Source: Paenibacillus tuaregi
GTDB taxonomy: Bacteria; Bacillota; Bacilli; Paenibacillales; Paenibacillaceae
Assembly: GCF_900086655.1 (NCBI RefSeq)
Contig: NZ_LT575476.1
Span: 1,577,214 to 1,641,213, forward strand
DNA length: 64,000 nucleotides
Direction: 5' to 3'
A program made the translations under genes and the position numbers. Of the stretch, positions 42,636 to 51,131 are shown in pieces. Every line of letters starts with the position of its first letter. The first letter of the stretch is position 1. Below the pieces are notes generated by a model that saw only the letters and a list, made by a program, of their open reading frames with translations, made no database searches and was not told the origin of the DNA.

Positions 42636-42673
42636 AAAGGTGGTAGCTAAAATAGTTGCCACTTTCTTTTTTT
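42636..42673 (+). terminator. Terminator after the immunity gene
   Basis: AAAGGTGGTAGCT pairs with AGTTGCCACTTT, with one bulge and two G-U pairs, followed by CTTTTTTTC. Confidence 0.7.
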
Positions 42674-42695
42674 CTCTGAATCAAGTTTATAACTA

Positions 42696-42749
42696 ACGAA
42701 GGGGAGAAACCTATCGAAGACATTGAAGTCGGAGATAAGGTTCTCTCAA
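42696..42749 (+). pseudogene. Relic of the RHS Hint coding region
   Basis: 54 bases match the Hint coding sequence at 41249-41302 at about 50 positions, then stop abruptly. It is a fragment of an older toxin tail displaced by the present one. The rest of 42750-43032 shows no gene. Confidence 0.85.
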
Positions 42750-43032
42750 TATTGTGATTAAACTAAAAGGTTTAACTTAAATGCGGCAAAAACCATGTTC
42801 GCCTCATTAGTACAATTTATAGAGTACAAATCGACATTCTATGTGAGGGAAGATAAAAAAAATTCATTCGTATACTACCTACTCTCTTCAACTGATAGCA
42901 AAAAAGCGTTCTTGTTTTATGTAGTTATTCAATAAGTCTGAGAACTTGATGGCGGCAACCTCAGGGTCTTTTTCACCCGCATTTAGATAATAATCTATGT
43001 AATACGTACTAGCCCCTTAAGGAGGTATATAA

Positions 43033-43722
43033 ATGAAATTATCTGATTTGAAAATGTTTCAAACAATAATAACTGCTTCGCCCAACGAAGAAATTCATAT
43101 TCTTGATGAACACGAAGGCACATACTTCTTAACAAAGACAAGAATTAAAACCGAGGATTTTAAAGGAAATAAAATAGAGGACATAGAAAATAAATTTCGG
43201 GTTACATCAATTTGGTCGGTGAACATAACTGATGGGCAGATTCGTAAAATTACTCCTTACGGAGATTTTGACATCAATGATGTTTACATTACGGCGAATT
43301 ATTTGTATTTCGTTAAAATCACTGATGCCGATCATGACGGACTTCTTCTTGAAGAAGATTATCAAGGTGGGGAACTATGGAGAGTGCATTGGCAAACACT
43401 AGATCATACGCTTTGTTTTAATATTAGACCGTATAATTTCCATCGCTTTTTGACAGCTAATGATAACTATGTTGTTTTTGTTTCAGAAGATCGAATTCCA
43501 GATGTTACAGAGGTTGTTTTTTATGATCTTAACACCAAGCGCTTTGCCGTGCTAAACAATGTATATGATTACGACTGGTGTGACTTTAGATTAGTTGATG
43601 ATAAGAAGGGAGAGCCGGTATTTCTTTTTCAGAAAAAATACAGTGAGGGTGTAATGCAGGATGCACCTTGCGTAAATCTTGTCACTTGGCCGGATTTAAT
43701 TGCGCAATTGGATTGGGAATAA
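43033..43722 (+). CDS. Hypothetical protein, possible orphan immunity protein
   Basis: A 229-residue soluble, acidic, beta-rich protein (tryptophan- and aspartate-rich; e.g. GGELWRVHWQTLDHTL and FYDLNTKRFAVLNN), with a WD/beta-propeller-like pattern of strands. No signal peptide. An excellent ribosome site (TTAAGGAGGTATATAA) precedes the ATG. It sits after the Hint relic, so it may be the immunity gene left from an earlier toxin cassette. Unknown family; the function is inference from position only. Confidence 0.65.
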   Translation: MKLSDLKMFQTIITASPNEEIHILDEHEGTYFLTKTRIKTEDFKGNKIEDIENKFRVTSIWSVNITDGQIRKITPYGDFDINDVYITANYLYFVKITDADHDGLLLEEDYQGGELWRVHWQTLDHTLCFNIRPYNFHRFLTANDNYVVFVSEDRIPDVTEVVFYDLNTKRFAVLNNVYDYDWCDFRLVDDKKGEPVFLFQKKYSEGVMQDAPCVNLVTWPDLIAQLDWE

Positions 43723-43834
43723 TCAGTGATTGTTATCGATTTGGGTTCATGATATCGGTTCTTGTGATAAGATATCGCACCGGATGAGACAATAGTTTCG
43801 CCTTAGCCATGAAGAGGTCTAGTCCACACAACAG

Positions 43835-43873
43835 CAACCCTTTCGGGTACTCACCCGAAAGGGTTGTTTTTTT
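43835..43873 (+). terminator. Terminator closing the RHS region
   Basis: Perfect 14-bp stem CAACCCTTTCGGGT / ACCCGAAAGGGTTG with a 4-base loop and a run of seven T. Confidence 0.95.
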
Positions 43874-43897
43874 ATGATGCCAAGAAATCATAAGAAA

Positions 43898-43971
43898 TCA
43901 AAATAACTCCGGAATAAATCATAACTTCAAAGCGCAGGATCATTATTTTCTCAAAAATAACCTCAATAAAT
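43898..43971 (+). promoter_or_regulatory. Direct repeats upstream of the furanose transporter
   Basis: TCAAAATAACTCCGGAATAA (43898-) and TCAAAAATAACCTCAATAAA (43951-) are about five helix turns apart; further ATAAC pentamers lie at 43921 and about 44021. Such spaced direct repeats are typical targets of AraC-type regulators like the one at 51103. Confidence 0.35.
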
Positions 43972-43976
43972 ACGTA

Positions 43977-44004
43977 TTGAATTCCATTTAGACCCAGGTA
44001 TATT
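43977..44004 (+). promoter_or_regulatory. Sigma-A-type promoter of the transporter operon
   Basis: TTGAAT (43977-43982), a 16-base spacer and TATATT (43999-44004), about 57 bases before the start of the binding-protein gene and just after the direct repeats. Confidence 0.5.
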
Positions 44005-44061
44005 GCCTATAAAATCAAGATAACACCTGACCATGTGGTGAAAATAAGGAGGGGTAGTCAA

Positions 44062-45093
44062 ATGAAAAATATGTTTAAGTCTAGTGCCATACTTCTGATG
44101 ACCGTAACGATGCTTCTTATCTCAGCTTGTGGGAACACGGATACCGGAAACAAGGCAAGCTCCGCTACAACGACAGGAACTGGGGATTCAGGGAAGACGG
44201 ACAAGACGATTACACTCGGCTTTGCTCAAGTAGGCGCAGAGAGCGGATGGAGGACAGCCAATACCAAATCCATCCAGGATTCAGCGAAGGAAGCTGGTAT
44301 CGATCTCAAGTTCTCGGACGCTCAGCAAAAACAAGAAAACCAAATTAAAGCGATTCGGAGCTTTATCGCCCAAAAGGTAGATGTCATCGCCTTCTCGCCG
44401 GTTGTAGAATCCGGTTGGGACACCGTACTTAAGGAAGCGAAGGATGCCGGTATTCCAGTCATCCTTACTGACCGGGCTGTTGATTCCAAGGATACATCGC
44501 TCTATCAATCATTCCTTGGCTCAGACTTCGTAGAAGAAGGACGACGTGCCGGCAAATGGCTTCTGGAAGAAATGAAGGACCATCAAGGTCCGGTGAATAT
44601 TGTGGAATTGCAGGGTACTACCGGTTCCGCACCGGCAATTGATCGTAAGGAAGGCTTTGAGGAAATCATTAAGGAGAACCCGAATCTGAAGATTGTGAAG
44701 TCCCAGACCGGTGATTTCACACGGGCCAAAGGCAAGGAAGTTATGGAAGCGTTTATCAAATCCGCAAAGGCTGAAAATACCAAGATGGATGTTCTATTTG
44801 CCCATAATGACGATATGGCGCTTGGAGCTATTCAAGCTCTAGAGGAAGCAGGCATCAAGCCAGGTGTAGATATCAAGATCATTTCCATGGACGGCATCAA
44901 GGACGCATTCCAAGCCATGAAGGACGGCAAGATTAACGTAATTATCGAGTGCAACCCGCTGATGGGTCCTCAATTGATGCAAATTGCGAAGGACATTGTA
45001 GCCGGTAAAGAGGTAGAAAAACGCATTCTGACCAACGAAGGCGTGTTCCCGCAAGATACAGCTGAGAAAGAGCTGCCGAACCGTCAGTACTAA
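44062..45093 (+). CDS. ytfQ: YtfQ-type furanose-binding lipoprotein of an ABC importer
   Basis: A 343-residue lipoprotein (lipobox LISAC, followed by a Ser/Thr/Gly-rich linker). The body follows Escherichia coli YtfQ closely: GFAQVGAESGW, DAQQKQENQIKAIRSFIAQKVD, VVELQGT, AIDRKEGF, SQTGDFTRAKGKEVMEAFIK and AHNDDMALGAIQALEEAG. YtfQ binds galactofuranose; arabinofuranose is a plausible ligand here because arabinofuranosidases are encoded in the same locus. ATG 44062 is set by AAGGAGGGG. First gene of the importer operon. Confidence 0.92.
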   Translation: MKNMFKSSAILLMTVTMLLISACGNTDTGNKASSATTTGTGDSGKTDKTITLGFAQVGAESGWRTANTKSIQDSAKEAGIDLKFSDAQQKQENQIKAIRSFIAQKVDVIAFSPVVESGWDTVLKEAKDAGIPVILTDRAVDSKDTSLYQSFLGSDFVEEGRRAGKWLLEEMKDHQGPVNIVELQGTTGSAPAIDRKEGFEEIIKENPNLKIVKSQTGDFTRAKGKEVMEAFIKSAKAENTKMDVLFAHNDDMALGAIQALEEAGIKPGVDIKIISMDGIKDAFQAMKDGKINVIIECNPLMGPQLMQIAKDIVAGKEVEKRILTNEGVFPQDTAEKELPNRQY

Positions 45094-45127
45094 TCCTGCG
45101 AAATCTGTAATCCGAATTTACTAGAAT

Positions 45128-45201
45128 GAGAAGCCGTCCATTGGTTGAGGCTGGGCCAGCAGTACTGCCTTAAGCATTGTCTCGGATGGGCTTCTCTTTA
45201 T
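45128..45201 (+). terminator. Long-stem attenuator between binding protein and ATPase genes
   Basis: GAGAAGCC (45128-45135) pairs with GGCTTCTC (45189-45196), extended by GTCC/GGAT, and is followed by TTTATTT. It would let the binding protein be made in excess over the membrane components. Confidence 0.65.
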
Positions 45202-45231
45202 TTCTACAAACATGATAGGAGGGCACCATTA

Positions 45232-46758
45232 ATGGAAGAGAAGAAACCTCGTTTACTCATGAACCGGATAAACAAACATTTCCCCGGTGTTAAAGCACTT
45301 ACTAACGTAAGCTTACGCATGTTCCCTGGAGAGATACATGCATTGATGGGTCAGAATGGTGCAGGCAAATCTACACTCATTAAGGTGTTAACGGGTGTGT
45401 ACTCGATTGATGCTGGCGAAATCTGGCTGGATGACAAGGAAATTCGGGCGCAAAGCCCGCTCGAAGCGCAAGAACTCGGAATCAGCACCGTGTATCAAGA
45501 GGTTAATCTATGTACTAACTTAACGGTTTCGGAGAATATTTTCATTGGGCGTGAGCCGATGAAGAGAGGCCGAATCAATTGGAAGGAAATGAACGCTCAC
45601 TCCAAGGAACTTCTTAAACGGCTGAATGTTGACATTGATCCGACGAAACAGCTCGGAGATTACTCGGTAGCGATTCAACAGATGGTAGCTATAGCAAGAG
45701 CATTAAATATATCGGCAAAAGTTCTGATCCTCGATGAACCGACCTCGAGCCTTGATGCGAACGAGGTGAGTGAGCTCTTTAAAGTTATGCGCAAATTGAA
45801 ATCGGAAGGCTTGGCAATTTTGTTCGTGACTCATTTCCTGGATCAGGTGTACGAAATGTCCGATAGAATCACCATTTTACGCAATGGAGAGTTTGTCGGG
45901 GAATATAAAGCTGAAGAATTGTCCCGCATGGAACTGGTCTCGAAAATGATCGGTAAAGCTATGGATCAGATGGAAGAGGTTCAGGAGCTGCCGGATTCAC
46001 ATACAAGCAATAGCAATGTTACACCTTTCCTGGAGACTATGCGGCTTGCACGGAAAGGCTCGATTGAACGGTTTGATCTCAAGCTGTACCCCGGAGAGAT
46101 TCTAAGCCTTGCCGGGCTGCTAGGCTCAGGCCGGACTGAGATTGCCCGGATTCTGTTCGGAGCAGACCGCGCCGATCAAGGGGAGCTTACGATCAAAGGC
46201 AAATCGGTGAACTTGAAATCACCCCGTACAGCCATTGATCACGGTATTGCTTTCTGCCCGGAGAATCGGAAGTCGGAAGCGATTATTGAGGATCTTACGA
46301 TCCGTGAAAATATAATCTTGGCCATGCAGGCCTCGCTGGGTATATTCAAGTATTTACCGAAGAAGAAACAGACAGAATTTGCAGACGAGTATATTAAGCT
46401 GCTAAATATCAAGGCCCCTGGACCGGAAACACTGATCAAAAATTTGAGTGGTGGTAACCAGCAAAAGGTTATTCTAGGCAGATGGCTGCTTACGAATCCG
46501 GACCTGCTGATTCTCGATGAACCGACACGGGGAATTGATGTAGGAGCTAAAGCAGAGATTATGAAGCAGATGGGCAGATTGTGCCAGAAGGGAATGTCGA
46601 TTCTGTTCATTTCCTCCGAGCTTGAAGAGGTTGTGCGTACTAGCCACAGAATTGCCATCCTGCGTGACCGCCACAAAATTGCCGAGATGGATAACCATAA
46701 TGTCAGTCAACAGGACATTATGAAAGCGATCGCAGGAGGGATTCCCAATGAAAAATAA
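45232..46758 (+). CDS. ytfR: Sugar ABC transporter ATPase, YtfR-type (two ATP-binding domains)
   Basis: A 508-residue protein with two tandem ATPase domains. The first has Walker A GQNGAGKSTL, signature region LGDYSVAIQQMVAIARAL and Walker B LILDEPTSSLD. The second has the usual degenerate Walker A (GLLGSGRTEIARI), signature LSGGNQQKVILGRWL and LLILDEPTRGIDVGAK. This is the RbsA/MglA class that drives monosaccharide import. ATG 45232 follows TAGGAGGGC. The downstream permease starts within its last codons. Confidence 0.94.
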   Translation: MEEKKPRLLMNRINKHFPGVKALTNVSLRMFPGEIHALMGQNGAGKSTLIKVLTGVYSIDAGEIWLDDKEIRAQSPLEAQELGISTVYQEVNLCTNLTVSENIFIGREPMKRGRINWKEMNAHSKELLKRLNVDIDPTKQLGDYSVAIQQMVAIARALNISAKVLILDEPTSSLDANEVSELFKVMRKLKSEGLAILFVTHFLDQVYEMSDRITILRNGEFVGEYKAEELSRMELVSKMIGKAMDQMEEVQELPDSHTSNSNVTPFLETMRLARKGSIERFDLKLYPGEILSLAGLLGSGRTEIARILFGADRADQGELTIKGKSVNLKSPRTAIDHGIAFCPENRKSEAIIEDLTIRENIILAMQASLGIFKYLPKKKQTEFADEYIKLLNIKAPGPETLIKNLSGGNQQKVILGRWLLTNPDLLILDEPTRGIDVGAKAEIMKQMGRLCQKGMSILFISSELEEVVRTSHRIAILRDRHKIAEMDNHNVSQQDIMKAIAGGIPNEK

Positions 46759-47764
46759 GTTGTTTTGGCCGCTAGTTACCTTGGCCGTCTTACTCTTGGC
46801 CAATTTAATTCACAATCATGACTTTTTTACGATAACTATACAAGATGGTCACCTGTTCGGTAGCTTGATTGATATTCTGAACCGTGCCGCGCCTCTAGTG
46901 CTGATCTCGATCGGAATGACTTTTGTCATCGCTACCAAAGGGATTGATCTATCCGTAGGCTCGGTGGTATCCATTACCGGGGCAATGGCTTGTCTAATCC
47001 TTAGCCAGGGTGACGGGTCGAGCATGAGCGTGCTGTTCTCCGCTCTGGGTATTTCTCTGGTGCTGGCTCTCGTTGCCGGTGCCTGGAACGGTCTACTCGT
47101 CAGTGTGCTGGGCATACAGCCGATCGTTGCAACGTTGATTCTGATGGTAGCGGGACGCGGGGTAGCGCAGTTGATTACGGATGGTCAAATCCTGACGATT
47201 TCCTCGAAGCCGTACTCCTTTATCGGAGCAGGTTATTTGTTCGGGCTGCCGTTCTCCATCTACATTATTGCTTTCTTCTTCGTTATTGCAGCCGTGTTGA
47301 CCCGGAAGACAGCGGTTGGGTTGTTTATTGAGTCGGTAGGCACGAACCCGACGGCAAGCCGCCTTGCGGGTATCCGCTCCGGGCTAATTATCTTTATCGT
47401 TTATTTGCTGTGTTCGTTCCTGAGTGGTATCGCGGGTCTTGTTCTTAGCTCTAACGTATCGAGTGCAGATGGCAACAATGCTGGGTTGTGGTATGAGCTC
47501 GACGCTATACTGGCTGTAGTCATCGGAGGTAATTCCCTGAACGGCGGACGCTTTTATCTGTCAGGTACAATCATAGGAGCACTAATCATTCAAACCTTGA
47601 CCACTTCAATTTATTCGATGGGCGTACCTCCGGAAGTTACGCTTGTTGTTAAATCCATAGTCGTGTTAATTGTCTGCTTAATTCAATCGGAAGCTTTCGG
47701 GGCCGTATTCGCCGCAAGGCGCAGAAAAAGAAATGAAACCGCCAAACAGGGGGTATCGGCATGA
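46748..47764 (+). CDS. ytfT: Sugar ABC transporter permease, YtfT-type
   Basis: A 338-residue membrane protein of the BPD_transp_2/RbsC family with about nine to ten helices and the coupling motif region IGMTFVIATKGIDLSVGSVVSITGA. A second conserved block is LDAILAVVIGGNSLNGG. It overlaps the ATPase gene by 11 bases (GGAGGG ribosome site inside that gene) and its stop overlaps the next permease start by four bases, so the pair is probably made in equal amounts as a heterodimer. Confidence 0.93.
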   Translation: MKNKLFWPLVTLAVLLLANLIHNHDFFTITIQDGHLFGSLIDILNRAAPLVLISIGMTFVIATKGIDLSVGSVVSITGAMACLILSQGDGSSMSVLFSALGISLVLALVAGAWNGLLVSVLGIQPIVATLILMVAGRGVAQLITDGQILTISSKPYSFIGAGYLFGLPFSIYIIAFFFVIAAVLTRKTAVGLFIESVGTNPTASRLAGIRSGLIIFIVYLLCSFLSGIAGLVLSSNVSSADGNNAGLWYELDAILAVVIGGNSLNGGRFYLSGTIIGALIIQTLTTSIYSMGVPPEVTLVVKSIVVLIVCLIQSEAFGAVFAARRRKRNETAKQGVSA

Positions 47765-48744
47765 ATATCCTAAAAGTTGATAGACGTTACTTTCCCATCC
47801 TCGTAACTGTTGCGTTATTTATTGTTATGTTTGCGGCAGGTTCCATAGAATATAACGGTTTTTTCTCGCTGCAGGTATTTCTGAATCTTCTTATTGATAA
47901 CTCCTTCTTGCTAATCACGGCGGTAGGCATGACCTTCGTTATTCTTACAGGAGGAATTGATTTATCCGTGGGTTCCATGATCGCCTTCACGACGATGCTG
48001 TCGGCAACCCTTGTTCAGAATCATCATTGGTCGCCAATGCTGGTCATTCCGTTTGTATTGTTTGTCGGCAGCTTCTTCGGCTGGGTTATGGGGAGTTTGA
48101 TTCAGTATTTTAAACTTCAGCCATTTATAGTTACACTTGCCGGCATGTTCTTAGCCAGAGGTCTATGCTACCTAATTAGCATCGAAAGTATCACCATCGA
48201 CAACGAATGGTATAAATTCATGTCACAGACCAAAGTCTATTTATTCGGTAAAAATTATATCTCCATTAGCGTCATTATTGCGCTGGTTGTAGTGGCGGCA
48301 GCTATTTACATCGCGCATTACACCAGATTCGGCCGCAATGTGTACGCGCTCGGCGGCAGTGAACAATCGTCCTTGCTGATGGGCCTTCCTGTTGCCAGAA
48401 CCAAAATCCTTGTGTATACACTCAGCGGCTTCTGCTCTTCGCTTGCCGGAGTTGTCTTTACCTTTTACATGCTGTCCGGATACGGGCTTCATGCAGTGGG
48501 TATAGAGCTTGATACGATCGCCGCGGTTGTCATCGGTGGAACGCTGCTGACCGGCGGAACTGGTTATGTAGCCGGAACGATCTTTGGTGTTCTTATTCAA
48601 GGGATCATCCAGACTTTAATTATGTTCCAGGGTACACTTAGCTCCTGGTGGACCAAGATTGCGATTGGCTTGCTCCTGCTCATGTTCATCTTGCTCCAGA
48701 AGGTGTTTATCTCACGCAAGAAAAAGAGCAGTGCAGCCGCATAA
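47761..48744 (+). CDS. yjfF: Sugar ABC transporter permease, YjfF-type
   Basis: A 327-residue second permease with the same motifs: VGMTFVILTGGIDLSVGSMIAFT and LDTIAAVVIGGTLLTGG. The order binding protein, ATPase, permease, permease is that of the E. coli galactofuranose importer ytfQRT-yjfF. ATGA overlap with the preceding gene. The substrate here is inferred from the neighbouring arabinofuranosidases, not shown by sequence. Confidence 0.93.
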   Translation: MNILKVDRRYFPILVTVALFIVMFAAGSIEYNGFFSLQVFLNLLIDNSFLLITAVGMTFVILTGGIDLSVGSMIAFTTMLSATLVQNHHWSPMLVIPFVLFVGSFFGWVMGSLIQYFKLQPFIVTLAGMFLARGLCYLISIESITIDNEWYKFMSQTKVYLFGKNYISISVIIALVVVAAAIYIAHYTRFGRNVYALGGSEQSSLLMGLPVARTKILVYTLSGFCSSLAGVVFTFYMLSGYGLHAVGIELDTIAAVVIGGTLLTGGTGYVAGTIFGVLIQGIIQTLIMFQGTLSSWWTKIAIGLLLLMFILLQKVFISRKKKSSAAA

Positions 48745-48801
48745 TCGAAGGGTTATATGATCCGGCTGTTGACCACAGCATTTTAGGAGGCGGGGTAACG
48801 G

Positions 48802-49041
48802 ATGAATAATACAACCGAAATCGGCTGGGAAATCTCTAAAACTGCTAACCAATTTAAATCTTCTTGTGTACTGAAATTCGGGAAAATCATCATTGATGCC
48901 AAGAGTATATTGGGTGTTTTCGTCTCTTTATCGGAGCACCATAACTACGAGCTTTATGTGATGGGACCCGATGAAGACGAAGCCAAGAGGGCCATGTCTG
49001 ATTTGTTCGCCCGCTATGATCTTTCTTATACTATAAAATAA
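48802..49041 (+). CDS. Small HPr/Crh-like protein lacking the His15 segment
   Basis: A 79-residue protein. From residue 15 on it aligns with HPr and Crh: ANQFKSS (Crh ANRFTSD), DAKSILGVFVSL (Crh NAKSIMGLMSL, including the regulatory Ser46) and GPDEDEAKRAM (Crh GEDEQEALEKL). The first strand and the active loop (ARP with His15 in HPr, Gln15 in Crh) are absent; an in-frame TAA two codons before the ATG rules out a longer start. AGGAGGCGGGG precedes it. It lies between the furanose importer and the sensor kinase whose promoter holds a cre-like site, so a role in CcpA-type catabolite control after Ser phosphorylation by HPr kinase is a reasonable hypothesis. Confidence 0.7.
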   Translation: MNNTTEIGWEISKTANQFKSSCVLKFGKIIIDAKSILGVFVSLSEHHNYELYVMGPDEDEAKRAMSDLFARYDLSYTIK

Positions 49042-49088
49042 CCATTGTCATAAAATTTAAAAATATAGATGCAGTTGAATATGTCCAG

Positions 49089-49115
49089 CCGGTGACATAG
49101 GGATCATGTCACCGG
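49089..49115 (+). terminator. Hairpin at the end of the importer operon
   Basis: Perfect 10-bp stem CCGGTGACAT / ATGTCACCGG with a 7-base loop and no T tract. It may be a weak terminator or an RNA-stabilising 3' end. Confidence 0.5.
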
Positions 49116-49195
49116 ACCGGATATTGGCAGGGTTACAAACCTCCGTAATTTATCACCCCGCAATCACAAGAGTTATTACAATTGAGAAAAATTTC

Positions 49196-49224
49196 TTGTC
49201 GTTCTAATGAAAGCGCTTTATAAT
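49196..49224 (+). promoter_or_regulatory. Sensor-kinase promoter with overlapping cre-like site
   Basis: TTGTCG (49196-49201), a spacer of exactly 17 bases and a perfect TATAAT (49219-49224). The spacer and -10 contain TGAAAGCGCTTTAT (49208-49221), a close match to the CcpA operator. Binding there would block RNA polymerase, so the sensing operon should be repressed by preferred sugars. Confidence 0.7.
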
Positions 49225-49310
49225 CTTGCCTGAGAATGATTTAATGATTTAAAGTATCAGATTCATGGATCCATGACGTGAACTCAAGCAGAAGCGAGGC
49301 TCTTATTGGT

Positions 49311-51131
49311 ATGAAACTGTACGGTTGGATCACTTCAAGCCTACGCGCGAAAATGTTAACGATGTTTGTACTGCTGACAGCATTTCCGCTGATTCTCGTT
49401 GGGATGATTACCTATTACATGTCTTACGAGACCGTGTCGAAACATAGTGTTGCAACGATACAGCTTACCGCAGAGCATTTGAAGAACGATATTGATACGT
49501 TATTCTCAGACAATCGCAAGTTTCTGGATATAAGTAAGAATCCGAATGTTTTGCGTTTTCTTCTCATACAAAATGAAACGTATCAGGAAGCCAAGGATAT
49601 TCTCAACACGTTTAGTTTATACCGGGATACGTACAGGTTATCTGACCGAATCAGCAATATGATGCTGTTTAATCTATATGGCAAGGGAATTAGCGAGAGA
49701 AAAGGGATCTTCGAGCTCGATCAGGATCTTTCGGCGTATCCCGTATTTGTCGAGCTTATGAAACACCCGGACAAGGTATTAATCATCCCTCCTCTCTCGT
49801 CCCAAAGACCGGACTATTTCGATCATTCCAGTGATGATGGTCAATTTACTGTCTCTATCGTATCAACAGTCAAGCAGGAGATCACCGATGAGGTGATTGG
49901 GTATATGGTGATCACTCTTGATGCTTCGGTGATTTCTAATTTTTGTAATAACATGCAAATTGGTCAGAACGGATATTTTTATATAGCGAATGAGAAGGGG
50001 CAGCCCATAATCATCCCGGAACGTTCTGGGAAGGTCACGATCTTTGACGATGACGAAACAAAGCTAATGACAGGTGACGTGGGCAATTTCACCCGTGTTG
50101 TGGATGGTGTGGATCATTTCGTTGCGTATACTTCATCTGAACAGACGGGTTGGAAGATTATCGGGGAAGTGCCGCTTTCAGAAGTGTTGAAGGATGCCTA
50201 TCGGATTGAAAGATTAATTGGGGTCATTGTCATCTTCACCATTGTATTTACAATCACTTTATATTTCTTCATCTCATCTAAATTAATCCATCCAATTCGT
50301 TTCCTTAAGAAGAAGATGCGTCAGGCTGCTTCGGGCTTTCTTGATGCTAAGGTCCGCCAAATGGGAAGGGATGAAATCGCTGACCTCGGCTTAAGCTTTA
50401 ATACGATGCTTGATAAAATCAAAATTTTGATAGAGAACAGTATAAAGGAACAGGAGTTGATTAAAATCGCCGAGCTTCGCACTCTGCAGGCACAGATTAA
50501 TCCACACTTTTTATATAATACGCTGGATTCGATCATTTGGTTGGCTGAGAATAGAAAGAGTGAAGAAGTGATAGAGATTGTGCGCGCACTGACGACATTT
50601 TTCCGAATCAGCCTCAGTAGAGGACGCGACTTGATTACAATCAAGGATGAGATCGAACATATTGGCAACTATTTAACGATTCAAAAAATGCGCTACAGGG
50701 ATATTCTCGATTATGAGATTCAGATCGACGAAGACATTTTGAACTGCCTGATCCTGAAGATGACACTCCAACCTCTCGTGGAGAACGCATTGTATCACGG
50801 CATCAAGAACAAACGAGGCAAAGGCATGATCAGGATCAGCGGTTCTTTCATATCAAGTGACGCAATTCGGATCTTCATTCATGATAACGGAGCGGGAATG
50901 ACGCAGGAGCGATTAAAGGAGCTGCAGGCTAACCTGGACCAGAAAGTCGAGGATGAACTCAAGCAAGACGGAGGATTTGGATTTAACAACGTACACCAAA
51001 GGCTGCGTCTTTATCACGGTGAACTTTATGGACTTCAGCTGGAAAGTGAGCTGGGTGTTGGTACCACGGTCATTGTGAATATACCCATAAGGAGGGAATT
51101 TGATGAAGAAAGTCTTCCTGGTGGACGATGA
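49311..51131 (+). CDS. YesM-type sensor histidine kinase of the arabinoxylan locus
   Basis: A 606-residue membrane kinase with a first helix around residues 14-36, a large extracytoplasmic Cache-like sensor, a second helix around 300-320 and HAMP. The kinase box QAQINPHFLYNTLDS and ATPase motifs (HDNGAGMTQ, GFGFNNVHQRL) follow. ATG 49311 is preferred (GAGG 11 bases upstream); GTG 49278 is possible but lacks a ribosome site. It overlaps its response regulator by 29 bases. Two sugar-binding lipoproteins follow in the same operon, a layout like Clostridium XylFII-LytS, where a binding protein presents the sugar to the kinase. Confidence 0.92.
   Translation: MKLYGWITSSLRAKMLTMFVLLTAFPLILVGMITYYMSYETVSKHSVATIQLTAEHLKNDIDTLFSDNRKFLDISKNPNVLRFLLIQNETYQEAKDILNTFSLYRDTYRLSDRISNMMLFNLYGKGISERKGIFELDQDLSAYPVFVELMKHPDKVLIIPPLSSQRPDYFDHSSDDGQFTVSIVSTVKQEITDEVIGYMVITLDASVISNFCNNMQIGQNGYFYIANEKGQPIIIPERSGKVTIFDDDETKLMTGDVGNFTRVVDGVDHFVAYTSSEQTGWKIIGEVPLSEVLKDAYRIERLIGVIVIFTIVFTITLYFFISSKLIHPIRFLKKKMRQAASGFLDAKVRQMGRDEIADLGLSFNTMLDKIKILIENSIKEQELIKIAELRTLQAQINPHFLYNTLDSIIWLAENRKSEEVIEIVRALTTFFRISLSRGRDLITIKDEIEHIGNYLTIQKMRYRDILDYEIQIDEDILNCLILKMTLQPLVENALYHGIKNKRGKGMIRISGSFISSDAIRIFIHDNGAGMTQERLKELQANLDQKVEDELKQDGGFGFNNVHQRLRLYHGELYGLQLESELGVGTTVIVNIPIRREFDEESLPGGR

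Noticed and set aside
49278-49310. GTG start of the second YesM-type kinase
   Set aside because: No ribosome site upstream; ATG 49311 has a GAGG at usable distance. Not excluded.
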